Positions 37,421-49,894 of a DNA stretch of 64,000 nt are shown piece by piece. This stretch comes from Lachancea mirantina. Its lineage: Eukaryota > Ascomycota > Saccharomycetes > Saccharomycetales > Saccharomycetaceae. How positions within the stretch are numbered: the stretch's first letter is position 1; every line of letters starts with the position of its first letter. Under the pieces are notes generated by a model. That model saw only the letters and a program-made list of their open reading frames with translations, was not told the DNA's origin and ran no database searches. Location: contig LT598466.1 in the NCBI GenBank assembly GCA_900074745.1, positions 806,001 to 870,000 of the forward strand, written 5' to 3'. The translations under genes and the position numbers were made by a program.

Positions 37421-40400
37421 ATGACGAGGAAAAGCGACAAGAAAAGAGACGTCTTTGGACGAAATCTCTCGTATCTGTTGTCGTGTGTGCCCGATCTGGA
37501 ACAACTCGATGACATCGATTTGTTTTCGTTCGATATGGAGAGTGGTTACACGCCGCTGCACGTGTGTTTGAAGCTAGGCCACTTCGAAAAGGCCTTTCTT
37601 TTGCACAAAACCTGGAAACTCAAAGACTATACGCACAAGCAGGGAAAACCAAACGTTTGGGACCAAAAAGATCGCGAGGGACTCACGCCGCTGGAGCTTT
37701 ACAGGTGTTGCAATGATATATGGACTTCGACAGCGATACCGGTCGCTATATATCCGGGGCTCCGCGGCTCTGATCAGGAGGCACTATCGATGTTGAAATG
37801 GCAGAAACGCTTTGACAGTCATAGTGATGGTGGTAATTGTGAAAAAGCAGAACCTGGGCTACCAGCCGTCTCAGAGCTTTCTAACATGTACCATTTGCAC
37901 AGGGGTGCGCGCGAAATGTTTACGTACGGCTCGAACGTGAATATGCAGCTTGGAACCGGTGACGTGGACGATAGACAGAACCTGTTCAAAGTGGACGAGT
38001 ACAGGCTTTGTGGGAAAGCGAATTTGACACGTGCAAGGTTCAAGAACGCTATTATGACGCGTTATCACTCCGTCTTTATGAACATGGACGGTCAAGTGTT
38101 TACTGCAGGTTCCAACACGAGAGGGCGCCTCGGAAATGGGAAATCCGACGTTTCCAATTTTCAGCACCAAGTTGTTCCCCTTGAGTTGGACTACGTGAAA
38201 CTTGTTGCTAGCAGTGATCATCACACGCTCGCATTAACGCGATCGAATGACGTGCTAGGGTGGGGTTGGAATAAGTTTGGTCAACTGGGCTATTCCACAT
38301 CGGGAGCTGCAAGTCTGAATCCTGACAACTCCGTTGACAATACTTGCTCTTTTAATCCGCGCAAGATTGGAAATTGTCCCTGGAAGAAAACATGGGGTGG
38401 AAGCATAAAGCACCTAGCATGCTCAAAGGTGCATTCTTGTCTCATTGACGATCGTGACACGCTTTTCGTTTGGGGGCTCAATTTGGGACAAATGGGGGTG
38501 GCTGCTAACGTCAGTCCTCGGACTGAGTTAAGCCATGCTGGCAAAACTGGGGAGCCGCTGAGTTCGCCAGTGGGAGTGAAGCTTCCTTCTTATGTCAAGA
38601 ACATTAGACAATTAGCCTGCACAGACTTTACAACATTCATTCTTTTTGGTGAAAACCAATTGTGCGTCCTAAACAGCTATAAGGTTCTACGATTCACTAT
38701 TCCAAAGGCGGAGAGCAAACAACAACAACAGACAAGTATCAATCAGTTTGACGTTTTTACGCCTGTATCTATGAGTCGAAAAAACAGCGTCATCAAATTA
38801 AAATCATCTCATATTTCTGGCAATAATTTATGTGTGCTCTATGAAAATGGTGTGGTAGGAATTATTCAGGTATCTTCATTGGAAGACTCATCGCATGGCT
38901 GGTCAAGACTTTCAAATATTCTACCGGTTTCGTTGTACTGGCTGCCTCACTTCGGGTGGAATAAGTGTTTGGATTTTGATGTTGGTTCTAAGGGCCAACT
39001 CATTCTATGCACAACTGGCGGATCTGTGTTCACATCCACTAACGAACCCGGCACTGTTTTCCGTCAGCAAAAATTCAGCAGACTAGCCCCGGGCAGATGT
39101 GTGAGTGTTTCGTGCGACTCCCTCTTTTCCTCATTTGCAATTCTAAAGGACGATCTAGATTCTATCCCCATAGGATTTCCGCCTAATAACATACTCCAAA
39201 AAATGGAGGCCATATCGCCTTTGCAATTCACTCCGCTACGACGAATTGAAGGTGAACAGTCGTCTGATCTGGAAGAAAGGAGCTATTTGTTTGAGAGCTT
39301 TTCAATGTTTCGTGACCAACACGAATTGTCACACGAAATGACGATTGACTCCGATTTGCATGTTACGAAACCAATTCGTCCACACGACCTACTCTGGACC
39401 AAAGTAGAATTGCGATGGTCAAAATCAAGTTCTTTAGAGTTTTCGCAGATGTATCGCACTGCAAATCCGTTGTTAGTCAATTCAACTGGGGCGCTATTTG
39501 GAGGTACAGATAAATTCGAGGTGACTTTTGTGAGTCAGAAAACAGGAGAGACATTAATTGGTTGTCATTTGAACGTCCTTGAAGCACGTTGTCCTAGTTT
39601 CTCTCAGCTAATTATGAAAGATGGGATCGTGGACGAGAAGAGTCAAAGTGGTATCTGCGTCACTCTCATTGGAAAATGCGGCCTAGATGGGGGGTTCTTC
39701 ATGAAGCTGGCTGTAACTTCGGAGAAGTTTGCCCTTCAGGGCCTTGCGTTTGCTATCGATTACCTATACACCGATCAGATACCGAATTTCGATAAGATAA
39801 GTGACCAATCTGAGAGGCGACGGCTGGAGAGATCTACCATGGCCTTCATCAAATTTTTGGGCCTCTATCTGACATCTTCTGAAAAATCTAGTCTCCCATA
39901 CGCCTTCAAATCCCTGCTTGACAGAAGTATGGCTTCGGAAAATGACGGGCACACTGATAAAGTATCTGTCAAACTTGATAATAATGACAATTTCCAATGC
40001 TTTCCAACAGTTTTAGGGGGCAGCTCTGATTATTTTGGAGCCCTACTCTCGAAAACGTGGTCGGGAGAAAACAAGCTCAAGCGAGATGTTAATTTGAAGC
40101 ATGTGAGTATGAATGAGTTTCTTTGCATACTCAAATATATGCATGGATATACGTTCCATGAGCTATTTTCGCATTCTTCTTTCGAGGACCATCTGGATTT
40201 TGTTCAGTATCTACTGGGTGTCTGTGAAATATCTGATCAGCTTCTTATACCAGGGCTCAAATACTATGCCGAAAGTGTCATCGCAGACTTCATTGACGCT
40301 GAGAATGTGATTGCAATCATGGTAAACGCGCAAAATTTGAAGTGCAAGGCACTGGTTCTGGTATGCGCCTGGTACCTTCTTCACAACATCAATATTCTCT

Positions 40401-41680
40401 TTTCAGAGAAAAACTTTGAACTGGTGAATAAATTTGTGAAGAAAGACATCTGGGGCATTTTAGAAGGTTTGTACCGGGAGAAAGTATCCCGGAACCTGGT
40501 ACGAAAGTTTGACACTTGGTATGGGGATCAGAATGTCTCTTCTAGAAGTTTTACAGACCTCTTTATCAAAAACACGGAGAAGTTCAACAACATAGTTATG
40601 GAAAATACAACGTTCAAGGCTATTTTTGACATCTGCGACCAGTCAAACAAACCTGCAACGTCCAAGAGGCCATCCGATAGGCGCAAATCGTCTTCGTCTC
40701 TGCCTAAAAAGGCTTCTTTGTTACAAGAAGATTTGACGAATATTCGTCGACCATCTTCCAGCAAAGAATCGAGGGGGCCCAATGTGTTCAGTTACAAAAA
40801 TATTACGAAGACTGAGGAAAACGAAAGTGCCATTGAAGACGAGTCTTTCGAAAATCAGGGCTTCACTGTTGTAAGGAAAAGCAAAGTAGTCGGCTTAGTC
40901 GCGCAAACTAAACTGGAGGATGTTCGAGCCGGTATGGTGGAATCAGCTGAGGCCACTTCGTCTACCAATTCTGTCAAGATTGAAAAATCTAAGAGTTTCA
41001 GCAAGGGTTCAAGTGGCGGACACAGAGAATTGTTCCCGACACTTTCAAATGCCATGAAGACGGGCAACAACTTAGAGGATCTGACAAAAGACTTGAGAAA
41101 AATTCCAGACTCTGCCCGCCAGACTCTAAAGGCTCTCCCAGGCTCGAGTTCAAAGAAAATCTCCCAGAAAGAGCGTATGCGAATCATTTCGAAGGAGAAT
41201 GATAGCGCCGAGAAGAAATCAGAAGAGAAAAAAACTGCGTGGGGACGACAGTCTGGTCGAAAACTTTCCTTACCAGCAGCGGTGGCGGCACCACCACCTG
41301 TAAAGACAAATAGGTTCCCTTCCATTTCAGAATCTCGTCTGAATTCTGCAGGAAAGAGAAAAGCATCTACTGATGGGCTTAGAAGCACAGGCGAAACGAC
41401 AGCTATACCCTTGTACCTTAACAACACCGGTCGATCTGAAGGGCATACTCGCTCTTTAAAAGAGGCCCGGGAAGAGGAAATTTTTACCAAATGGTGGAAT
41501 GAAGAATCTGCCAAAGTTCAACAAGAACTGAAAAGACAGCAGGCCTTTGAGAATAGTATGATGAGCTCTTTCCAAAGTCAAGATAAAAGCGCTGGTGAAT
41601 TACACGGTAATGAGAATTATCCAAAAGGTTCACGCAACAAACCCAGGCGCACGAAAGTGCATATTAAATCAAGTGTGTAA
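37421..41680 (+). CDS. IBTK-like ankyrin-RCC1-BTB protein, likely Cul3 substrate adaptor
   Basis: 1419 aa. Order: an ankyrin-like segment (about 40-95: GYTPLHVCLKLGHFEKA, REGLTPLELY), RCC1 repeats (about 166-420: FTYGSNVNMQLGTGD, FTAGSNTRGRLGNG, GWGWNKFGQLGY, FVWGLNLGQMG), BTB-like domains (about 695-810 and 845-985), and a Ser/Lys-rich C-terminal third ending in a conserved-looking helix EEEIFTKWWNEESAKVQQEL near 1352. This architecture matches vertebrate IBTK and S. pombe Btb3, BTB adaptors of Cul3 ubiquitin ligases. I know of no S. cerevisiae orthologue; there CPA1 and ISW2 are neighbours. The substrate is unknown. Confidence 0.85.
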   Translation: MTRKSDKKRDVFGRNLSYLLSCVPDLEQLDDIDLFSFDMESGYTPLHVCLKLGHFEKAFLLHKTWKLKDYTHKQGKPNVWDQKDREGLTPLELYRCCNDIWTSTAIPVAIYPGLRGSDQEALSMLKWQKRFDSHSDGGNCEKAEPGLPAVSELSNMYHLHRGAREMFTYGSNVNMQLGTGDVDDRQNLFKVDEYRLCGKANLTRARFKNAIMTRYHSVFMNMDGQVFTAGSNTRGRLGNGKSDVSNFQHQVVPLELDYVKLVASSDHHTLALTRSNDVLGWGWNKFGQLGYSTSGAASLNPDNSVDNTCSFNPRKIGNCPWKKTWGGSIKHLACSKVHSCLIDDRDTLFVWGLNLGQMGVAANVSPRTELSHAGKTGEPLSSPVGVKLPSYVKNIRQLACTDFTTFILFGENQLCVLNSYKVLRFTIPKAESKQQQQTSINQFDVFTPVSMSRKNSVIKLKSSHISGNNLCVLYENGVVGIIQVSSLEDSSHGWSRLSNILPVSLYWLPHFGWNKCLDFDVGSKGQLILCTTGGSVFTSTNEPGTVFRQQKFSRLAPGRCVSVSCDSLFSSFAILKDDLDSIPIGFPPNNILQKMEAISPLQFTPLRRIEGEQSSDLEERSYLFESFSMFRDQHELSHEMTIDSDLHVTKPIRPHDLLWTKVELRWSKSSSLEFSQMYRTANPLLVNSTGALFGGTDKFEVTFVSQKTGETLIGCHLNVLEARCPSFSQLIMKDGIVDEKSQSGICVTLIGKCGLDGGFFMKLAVTSEKFALQGLAFAIDYLYTDQIPNFDKISDQSERRRLERSTMAFIKFLGLYLTSSEKSSLPYAFKSLLDRSMASENDGHTDKVSVKLDNNDNFQCFPTVLGGSSDYFGALLSKTWSGENKLKRDVNLKHVSMNEFLCILKYMHGYTFHELFSHSSFEDHLDFVQYLLGVCEISDQLLIPGLKYYAESVIADFIDAENVIAIMVNAQNLKCKALVLVCAWYLLHNINILFSEKNFELVNKFVKKDIWGILEGLYREKVSRNLVRKFDTWYGDQNVSSRSFTDLFIKNTEKFNNIVMENTTFKAIFDICDQSNKPATSKRPSDRRKSSSSLPKKASLLQEDLTNIRRPSSSKESRGPNVFSYKNITKTEENESAIEDESFENQGFTVVRKSKVVGLVAQTKLEDVRAGMVESAEATSSTNSVKIEKSKSFSKGSSGGHRELFPTLSNAMKTGNNLEDLTKDLRKIPDSARQTLKALPGSSSKKISQKERMRIISKENDSAEKKSEEKKTAWGRQSGRKLSLPAAVAAPPPVKTNRFPSISESRLNSAGKRKASTDGLRSTGETTAIPLYLNNTGRSEGHTRSLKEAREEEIFTKWWNEESAKVQQELKRQQAFENSMMSSFQSQDKSAGELHGNENYPKGSRNKPRRTKVHIKSSV

Positions 41681-42371
41681 GATTCTACTGTAAATAGTTG
41701 TTATCGATTGTTATCCATAGAATGCCCTTGAAAGCTATGGTGACGGTTGATTGAATAGTGGGTAGCCTAACTGAGTAACTTGGCAGGACTACTGCACTCG
41801 AAAGACCGATGGTGGGTCGTTGCTTATTACGCGTATGAGTATTCAGTGAGCAACGTCAGTTTCAAACGGTGGCGGCAGACTACTGGGCGAGGTGTAGTTG
41901 TAACAAATGAATGATTCCGGTTGTTTCTTATTACAATTGAGAAATCAAACTTCAAACACTGCGTAGCTAAAATTCATAAACTGTTCTATAAGTAACCGCC
42001 AATCGTCAAGTGCCAATAACATCCTACACAATTTAAAGGCATCAGCAAACATTGCAATCTCTATACAATACTTGAGCTAAAATACTCAGGCAAGGCTTTT
42101 TATGAGAGTTTTGAATGAGGATATTTATTCTTCCTGAGTCTCACTGAGTAGTTGTTAGTTCAGTCGTTGGTGAATTGTTAATAGTGAGTAAATTCGATAT
42201 TTCGTACAAAATGGATGCCCACTAGTTTCTGTTGGCAGAAGATATCAAAAAATAGGTATAGGATAATGATTTATATGAAAACACATACATATAAACGCAA
42301 GGTTTTAAGGGACCCTTCCTCACCAATTGCGTCGCTCTGGAGCGTCAATTACTACTGGAGAAACCTATGAT
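41681..42371. other. Intergenic: BTB gene 3' flank and ISW2 promoter
   Basis: 691 bp. I see no ORF with similarity, no tRNA and no clear motif cluster. A short GACTACTG repeats near 41788 and 41878, without evident meaning. Confidence 0.5.
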
Positions 42372-45300
42372 ATGAGAACTTTTTCCGTATGAAGAATCTA
42401 GTGAATCTGAATGCGAGATCACCATTGCCCATCTTCGAACCATACTAACAATAAAGGACTATAACAAGGATGATGAAAGAACGAAACCTGTTGATCAGGA
42501 CTCCGCTTTGGAGCGCAAAAAGAGATATATTTTGAGAAGTGATGCTCAAACGGAAATGCAGAAAGATAAAAATGACACTTATTTGCGATTTAAACATCTG
42601 TTGAGCTTAACGGACCTTTTTCGTCATTTTATTGGTATAAGGGCAAAACAGGATAAAAACATACAAAAACTGCTGAAAAGTGTGGATCAGGATCTTAAAA
42701 CGAATGGTCGAGGTAACAAGAAGAAACTGGAGTCTCCAAGGCACCGAAGAAAAACCGAAAAGGAAGAAGATGCTGAACTTTTGGAGGAAGAAACAGACTC
42801 GACTACAATTATCACCGAATCCCCCAGCTACATCAAATCCGGTCAGCTGCGTGACTATCAAATAGATGGTCTTAACTGGCTTATAGCGCTGCATGAAAAT
42901 AGGTTGTCAGGAATTTTGGCTGATGAGATGGGGTTGGGGAAGACACTACAGACAATTTCGTTTCTGGGGTATCTACGTTACGTGAAAAACGTCGACGGCC
43001 CTTTCATTGTTATAGTACCGAAATCAACGCTGGATAATTGGCAAAGAGAGTTTGCCAAATGGACCCCGGAAGTAAATACTGTAATATTGCGGGGAGATAA
43101 AGAGGAACGACAAACAATTATTAAGGAAGTAATTCTCGAGGCCAAATTCGATGTGCTGATAACGTCATATGAGATGGTGATTAAGGAAAAAGCGGCTTTG
43201 AAGAGGCTAATGTGGAGATACATTGTGATTGACGAAGCACATCGTATCAAGAATGAACAAAGCGCATTATCGCAGATCATTAGATTATTCTATTCGAAGA
43301 ATAGACTTCTTATTACAGGAACGCCATTACAAAACAATTTGCATGAACTATGGGCACTATTGAATTTTCTACTACCAGATATCTTCGGAGATTCTGAGGT
43401 TTTCGACGAGTGGTTTCAACAAAACAACAGCGATGAAGACCAAGACGTCGTAATTTCGCAACTACATACCGTTCTCAGCCCATTTCTTTTAAGACGGGTG
43501 AAATCTGAAGTTGAGACGTCGCTATTGCCCAAGATCGAAACCAATCTTTACGTTGACATGAGCGATATGCAAATCCAGTGGTATAAGAGTCTTTTGGAAA
43601 AGGATATAGATGCTGTCAACGGTGCTGTCGGAAAAAGAGAAGGTAAGACAAGGCTACTTAATATCGTAATGCAACTCCGAAAATGCTGTAATCATCCTTA
43701 TCTTTTCGAAGGGGCAGAGCCGGGCCCGCCTTATACGACAGACGAACATCTCGTGTACAACGCAGGCAAGATGGTCGTGCTCGATAAGCTTCTGAAGAAG
43801 AAAAAGGAGCAAGGCTCCAGAGTGTTGATCTTCAGTCAGATGTCGCGACTACTCGATATTCTGGAAGACTACTGTTACTTGAGGGATTATGAATATTGCA
43901 GAATCGATGGTTCTACGTCTCACGAAGATCGAGTTGAAGCAATCGACGATTTCAATGACCCCCACTCCGAGAAATTTATTTTCCTTCTCACCACGAGGGC
44001 TGGAGGCCTCGGTATCAATCTTGTTACAGCTGATACCGTTGTTCTATACGATTCAGACTGGAATCCGCAAGCTGATCTTCAAGCCATGGATCGAGCGCAT
44101 AGAATAGGTCAAAAGAAGCAGGTCTATGTTTACCGATTTGTCACTGAGTCAGCGATTGAGGAGAAGGTCATAGAACGTGCGGCTCAAAAATTGAGGTTAG
44201 ATCAGCTAGTCATACAACAAGGAGGTGGAGATAGAACCGCCAACCTTGGAAACTCGAAAGGCGAGCTTCTCAATATGATTCAGTTTGGGGCGAAAGACGT
44301 TTTTGAAAGAAAAAGCAAGAAATTGGCGATGGACGACGATATTGATGATATTCTCAAAAAAGGAGAGCAGAAGACAAGGGAGCTCAACGCCAAGTTTGAG
44401 ACACTTGGCCTGGACGATTTACAAAAGTTTAATGGGCTGAATGATCAATCTGCCTACGAGTGGAATGGAGAAAACTTTCAAAAAAAGATTCAGGACCAAA
44501 AGTTGGGCTGGATAAATCCTTCGCGCCGAGAGCGAAGAAGGGACCAAACTTATTCGGTAGATAACTACTATAAGGAGGTAATTGGTGGCTCCAGGAACTC
44601 TGTTAAAGGATCTTCGAAGAGCAGTCCCTCACCGAGGTATTTCAAGCCTCCAAAAGTTATCAATGCTCAGGATTTTCAGTTCTTCCCCCTCGGCTTTCAG
44701 GAATTACAAAATAAAGAACAACTGTATTACAAGCGGAGGGTCAATTATCGGGTGACGCCTTACGATTTAGGAATCGAAGAAGAAGAAGCTCAAACGAATG
44801 ACATCGAGACTCGATTGGAGGAGGAACAATCAAAGATAGACAATGCTCCGGAATTTTCCGAACAAGACGAAATTTTAAAACAGGAACTTCTTAGCAAGGC
44901 CTTCACAAACTGGACGAAACGTGAGTTTCTGAACTTCGTAAGCGCATGCGGTAAGTTCGGTCGACACAATATCAAGGATATTGCAAATGTTATTGACAGT
45001 AAAAGGTCGGAAGAAGTTCAAGCATACTCTGACGTTTTTTGGAAGCGCTATGAAGAAATTAATGGTTACGAAAAATACCTGAATTCAATAGAATCGGGAG
45101 AGAAGAAGGTTGACAGAATCAAACTGCAACAAAAGTTACTGGATGAGAAGATAAAAGGTCTCAAGGCACCCCTTTACGAAATGCCATTTCATTACGTGCC
45201 AAACAATGCTAAAAGAGTATATGATATTGTCGAAGACAAGTTTTTGCTAGTAGCCGCGCATAAGCACGGGCTTCTATCGGAGGAACTGGGCGACAAGATC

Positions 45301-45477
45301 AAACAAGACATAATGACTACAGATATCTTCCAATTTAATTGGTTCATGAAAACTAGAAGCCCGAGCGAGATTATGAAAAGACTCAATTCATTGTTGGTGA
45401 TGTTGATGAAGGAGTATGAAACGGGTGAAAATAGTAGAAAAAAAAGGCTAAATCTGTCGAGGAGGCGCCAAATGTGA
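42372..45477 (+). CDS. ISW2: ISWI-type chromatin remodelling ATPase Isw2
   Basis: It slides nucleosomes with Itc1 to repress early meiotic and other genes. The SNF2 ATPase has [11 protein letters not shown] (Walker A), VIDEAH (DEAH) and the helicase C motif [11 protein letters not shown] with [34 protein letters not shown] follow (about 44650-45420). [12 protein letters not shown], upstream of the first ATG in this frame (42556), is homologous to the family, so the start must lie upstream. The favoured model is ATG 42372 plus a 70-nt intron (42387-42456). At the 3' end a run of eight A (45438-45445) shifts out of a frame that encodes a plausible Isw2-like tail ([11 protein letters not shown] to NAKRAKFNPSQEV, stop 45543-45545). 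Position next to CPA1 matches YOR304W. Confidence 0.85.
42387..42456 (+). other. Probable ISW2 intron (70 nt)
   Basis: Donor GTATGA at 42387, perfect branch sequence TACTAAC at 42443-42449, acceptor AAG ending at 42456. Exon 1 would be only ATG AGA ACT TTT TCC, and phase is exact. A second in-phase AAG ends at 42468. The branch-to-acceptor distance (8 nt) resembles the MCM21 (11) and PYD2 (9) introns. The alternative is one missing or extra T in the run at 42380-42384, because the intron itself is open in frame. Confidence 0.55.
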
Positions 45478-45599
45478 GTCCCGAAACGCTAACAGAGGAA
45501 CTTAATGCCAAGCGTGCCAAATTTAACCCAAGTCAAGAGGTTTAAAAAATGGCGGACATTTATGGCGTGTGTGTGACGATGCTTCCTGACGAATGGGAA

Positions 45600-47060
45600 T
45601 CATTGGAGAGATAGGGTGCCATCACTGTTCGGTACAATTTTCGATGTATTAAAGCTTTGCTCTCGTTCGGTGCTAGTCTTGATCTTTTTGATAGAGTCAT
45701 TCTTGGTATCCTCATCAATTTCGCAATCTGGAGTGTCTCTTTTCTTACTTTGATTCTCCTTCACAATGGACTCATTTCTGGGGATAGCGGCACGTAAATT
45801 GGCGTATTTTTCTACCAGTGCATGATTGCGAAGAACTTCCTGAGCGGCTCGCATACCTGCAATCTTGACATTGCGTCCTCTACCTGTGCCCAAAAGTGTA
45901 CCGTCCTTGATTCGACACTCGACGACAGCATGAGGATCGTCATGAGTAGGTTTTTTAACCGGTTTATAATGAAGATTGAGTGCAGCATAGCCTATGAGAG
46001 AATACAAGTTCTTTTTGGCATTCATATCAATATGTTCTGTATCCAGTACCTCATCGCCTTTCGTGACCTCTTCTATAACTGGTGTAGCCAATTTAGTTAA
46101 CCATTTTCTTACGCGGGGTAGATTATGCTTGGGATCATCCTCTATCAGACCACCAATGTAAGCTTCAAATACATCCGCATATAATTTCTGCTTGCCATGT
46201 TGAAAATCACTGTTTTCACAAGTTTTATCTAAGTTGGTCTTGAGCTTTTCATGGAAGTTGTATAGAAAAGACCACTTCTTTAACCGCTCGTTACTAATCA
46301 GTTTCATTCTCAATTGCGAAAGCTGACCCTCATTGAAAAGCGGAAATTTGTTGTACAAGATCATTGTGATCGTGGTGTTCAAGATCGAGTCGCCAAGAAA
46401 TTCGAGTCTTTCGTTGTGGGCTTTAATCATGTCCGCTTCGGACAGATACAATTTGTCATGAATCATGGATTTGTGAATGAAGACGCGAGCTCGAATGGCA
46501 GAGCTCTTGATTTCGGGAAGTTTCGGAGGCCAACTTTTTTTTTGCTCCGAGGGATCGTAACCATCTTCTTCTTCTTCTGGGTCGTCCTCTTCGAATTGTT
46601 CTGCAGCTGCGACGTCGATGTCACTCTTGTTATCTGACAGACGCTCGCAATCTGCGAGCGTCAAACCTTTGAGGATCGGCTCTGGCTTATGCTCTTCAAA
46701 AGCCTTTTCATACTCTAGCAACTCCTCAAATACAGGGAGCTTACCCAGCTCGTGTAGGGATGTTAGTTCTGCAGCGCATTTTAGTTTATGTCGCATCAAA
46801 GCAGGCAGAATTTCCACAGACACCCTTTCGGTGTTTTCGATATTTTCCATATAACCCTTAAAATTGGGCGAGAGCTTGAATATCTTGTTCAGGTACACCA
46901 TGAGATTAGTAACGGCATGTTCCAGTTGCAAAACCTGCGAATATTGATACTCGGATGAGTTGGAAAGTTGTTTGATTTCATTCACACTATAGGCATTACT
47001 TTGCACTTTTTCCTGCAAGGTTTTTCGCTGGCCTCCATCTGAACCACCTGAAGATACCAT
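45600..47060 (-). CDS. RNT1: Ribonuclease III (Rnt1)
   Basis: 486 aa (S. cerevisiae 471). It is a nuclear dsRNA endonuclease that processes pre-rRNA 3' ETS, snRNAs and snoRNAs at AGNN tetraloop hairpins. Order: N-terminal dimerisation domain (about 15-150), an acidic linker [11 protein letters not shown] near 155, and an endonuclease domain (about 185-345) with signature [11 protein letters not shown] (catalytic Glu/Asp) and [14 protein letters not shown] dsRBD covers about 370-430 ([18 protein letters not shown]). A Lys/Ser/Thr-rich tail serves as a likely NLS. It is convergent with ISW2. It corresponds to YMR239C, interleaved with the YOR series. Confidence 0.96.
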   Translation of the reverse strand: MVSSGGSDGGQRKTLQEKVQSNAYSVNEIKQLSNSSEYQYSQVLQLEHAVTNLMVYLNKIFKLSPNFKGYMENIENTERVSVEILPALMRHKLKCAAELTSLHELGKLPVFEELLEYEKAFEEHKPEPILKGLTLADCERLSDNKSDIDVAAAEQFEEDDPEEEEDGYDPSEQKKSWPPKLPEIKSSAIRARVFIHKSMIHDKLYLSEADMIKAHNERLEFLGDSILNTTITMILYNKFPLFNEGQLSQLRMKLISNERLKKWSFLYNFHEKLKTNLDKTCENSDFQHGKQKLYADVFEAYIGGLIEDDPKHNLPRVRKWLTKLATPVIEEVTKGDEVLDTEHIDMNAKKNLYSLIGYAALNLHYKPVKKPTHDDPHAVVECRIKDGTLLGTGRGRNVKIAGMRAAQEVLRNHALVEKYANLRAAIPRNESIVKENQSKKRDTPDCEIDEDTKNDSIKKIKTSTEREQSFNTSKIVPNSDGTLSLQ

Positions 47061-48232
47061 TTGAGCACTTTTGAACTCTAGGATTCCTTTTGTGGACTAG
47101 TATTTTTAGCGATGAGCTTGTTAAGAGCCGGAGTTAATTACTGGAAATTTTTCAAGGCCATCTCATCGCTTATATCTTATAGAAGGAAAATGACATGCAG
47201 AAGCAGATACTGAGAAACTACAGACTTTCAAGTTATGCAAGGCTAAACAAACGTATGTGTACGTCTAATTATTACAGATCTTTTCTTCATTCTGGTCATC
47301 CATCTACCAGATTCTCAAGTTTGCTACAATTTTTGATTAGAATAATCTTGCATGAACAATATCGAGCTGCTAGTATTTCGGTTTAATTACACTGATTTTA
47401 GGAACTTGTTGCAGTCCCATTGCTTCGTTCGATAGATTTATAGGATTTTTTAATGTCTTCGAACATTGAGCAATGGTACTTTCATCGGATCTTATTCAAC
47501 AGGACCTTGTCACCGGTTCGAAAGGTATAGCGAGAAACCAACCTGGGTAGCTTGATTATAGGAGAACGACAGGCCAATACTTCACGACTCAAAACTCATT
47601 CGAAACCCAGATGAGGGTGGAGAGTCTTGGTAACCAAGACTCTTGGTTAATATCAGGTGATTATATAATTTATAATTGGTCGTCGCTTTGTACGCGAGGC
47701 TTTTTGACGACCGGATGTGCTTATTGAATTCGTGATTCGTCTCCAGTGCTATCGGAACGGACCATCAGTACAGTGATCTAGCAGGATATAAATTAACCAA
47801 CAGTGGATTATTCCTCGAGCCGTTAAGTCCAAACATTTCGCTAGAGGTTTTGATGGGTTTCTCGAGAACTTGTTGCCTTTTGATGCATTGCGATATCTAA
47901 ACGAACTCTGTGCTTTTTATAGTTCCTTTCTGGTATTTAGTCTTGATACTGCGCATCAGCCGGTTACGATCTCAGCCGTTTACGATCAATCGCCTTGTGT
48001 CAAATAACAAACCCGTGTGTTTAGTCCGGCGGCCCAATGGGTGTGTCGCATGAGTGTTAAAAAGTCGGTTTTCCGTTACTTTGTCGCTCAACGGCGAAAC
48101 GCTATCTAAGTTATCGGTGGTCTCCATTAGAAAAAGGCTGCAAACTCAAGATCAAGACATATTTGAAGGGTCTGATTTAGAACTCCGAACAGCGCTGTCT
48201 CAAGCGATGTTCCATTCAAGTTTCAATTCGTT
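47061..48232. promoter_or_regulatory. Divergent RNT1/PYD2 promoter region with palindrome and tandem repeat
   Basis: 1.17 kb without a supported gene. A perfect 10-bp inverted repeat with a single central A spans 47622-47642 (left arm GAGTCTTGGT, right arm ACCAAGACTC). A tandem 16-bp direct repeat lies at 47957-47972 and 47973-47988 (CAGCCGGTTACGATCT / CAGCCGTTTACGATCA), about 250 bp before the PYD2 ATG. Both could be inducer-responsive operators of PYD2, by analogy only. Small ORFs at 47195 and 48050 look random. Confidence 0.55.
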
Positions 48233-49875
<1,643 letters not shown>

Positions 49876-49894
49876 AACTCCGCGAAAAGGTGAT

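Noticed and set aside
42376-42507. ISW2 frame beginning at TTG 42508 as a non-AUG start
   Set aside because: The frame stays open further upstream, and an intron or indel explains the missing ATG better than TTG initiation.
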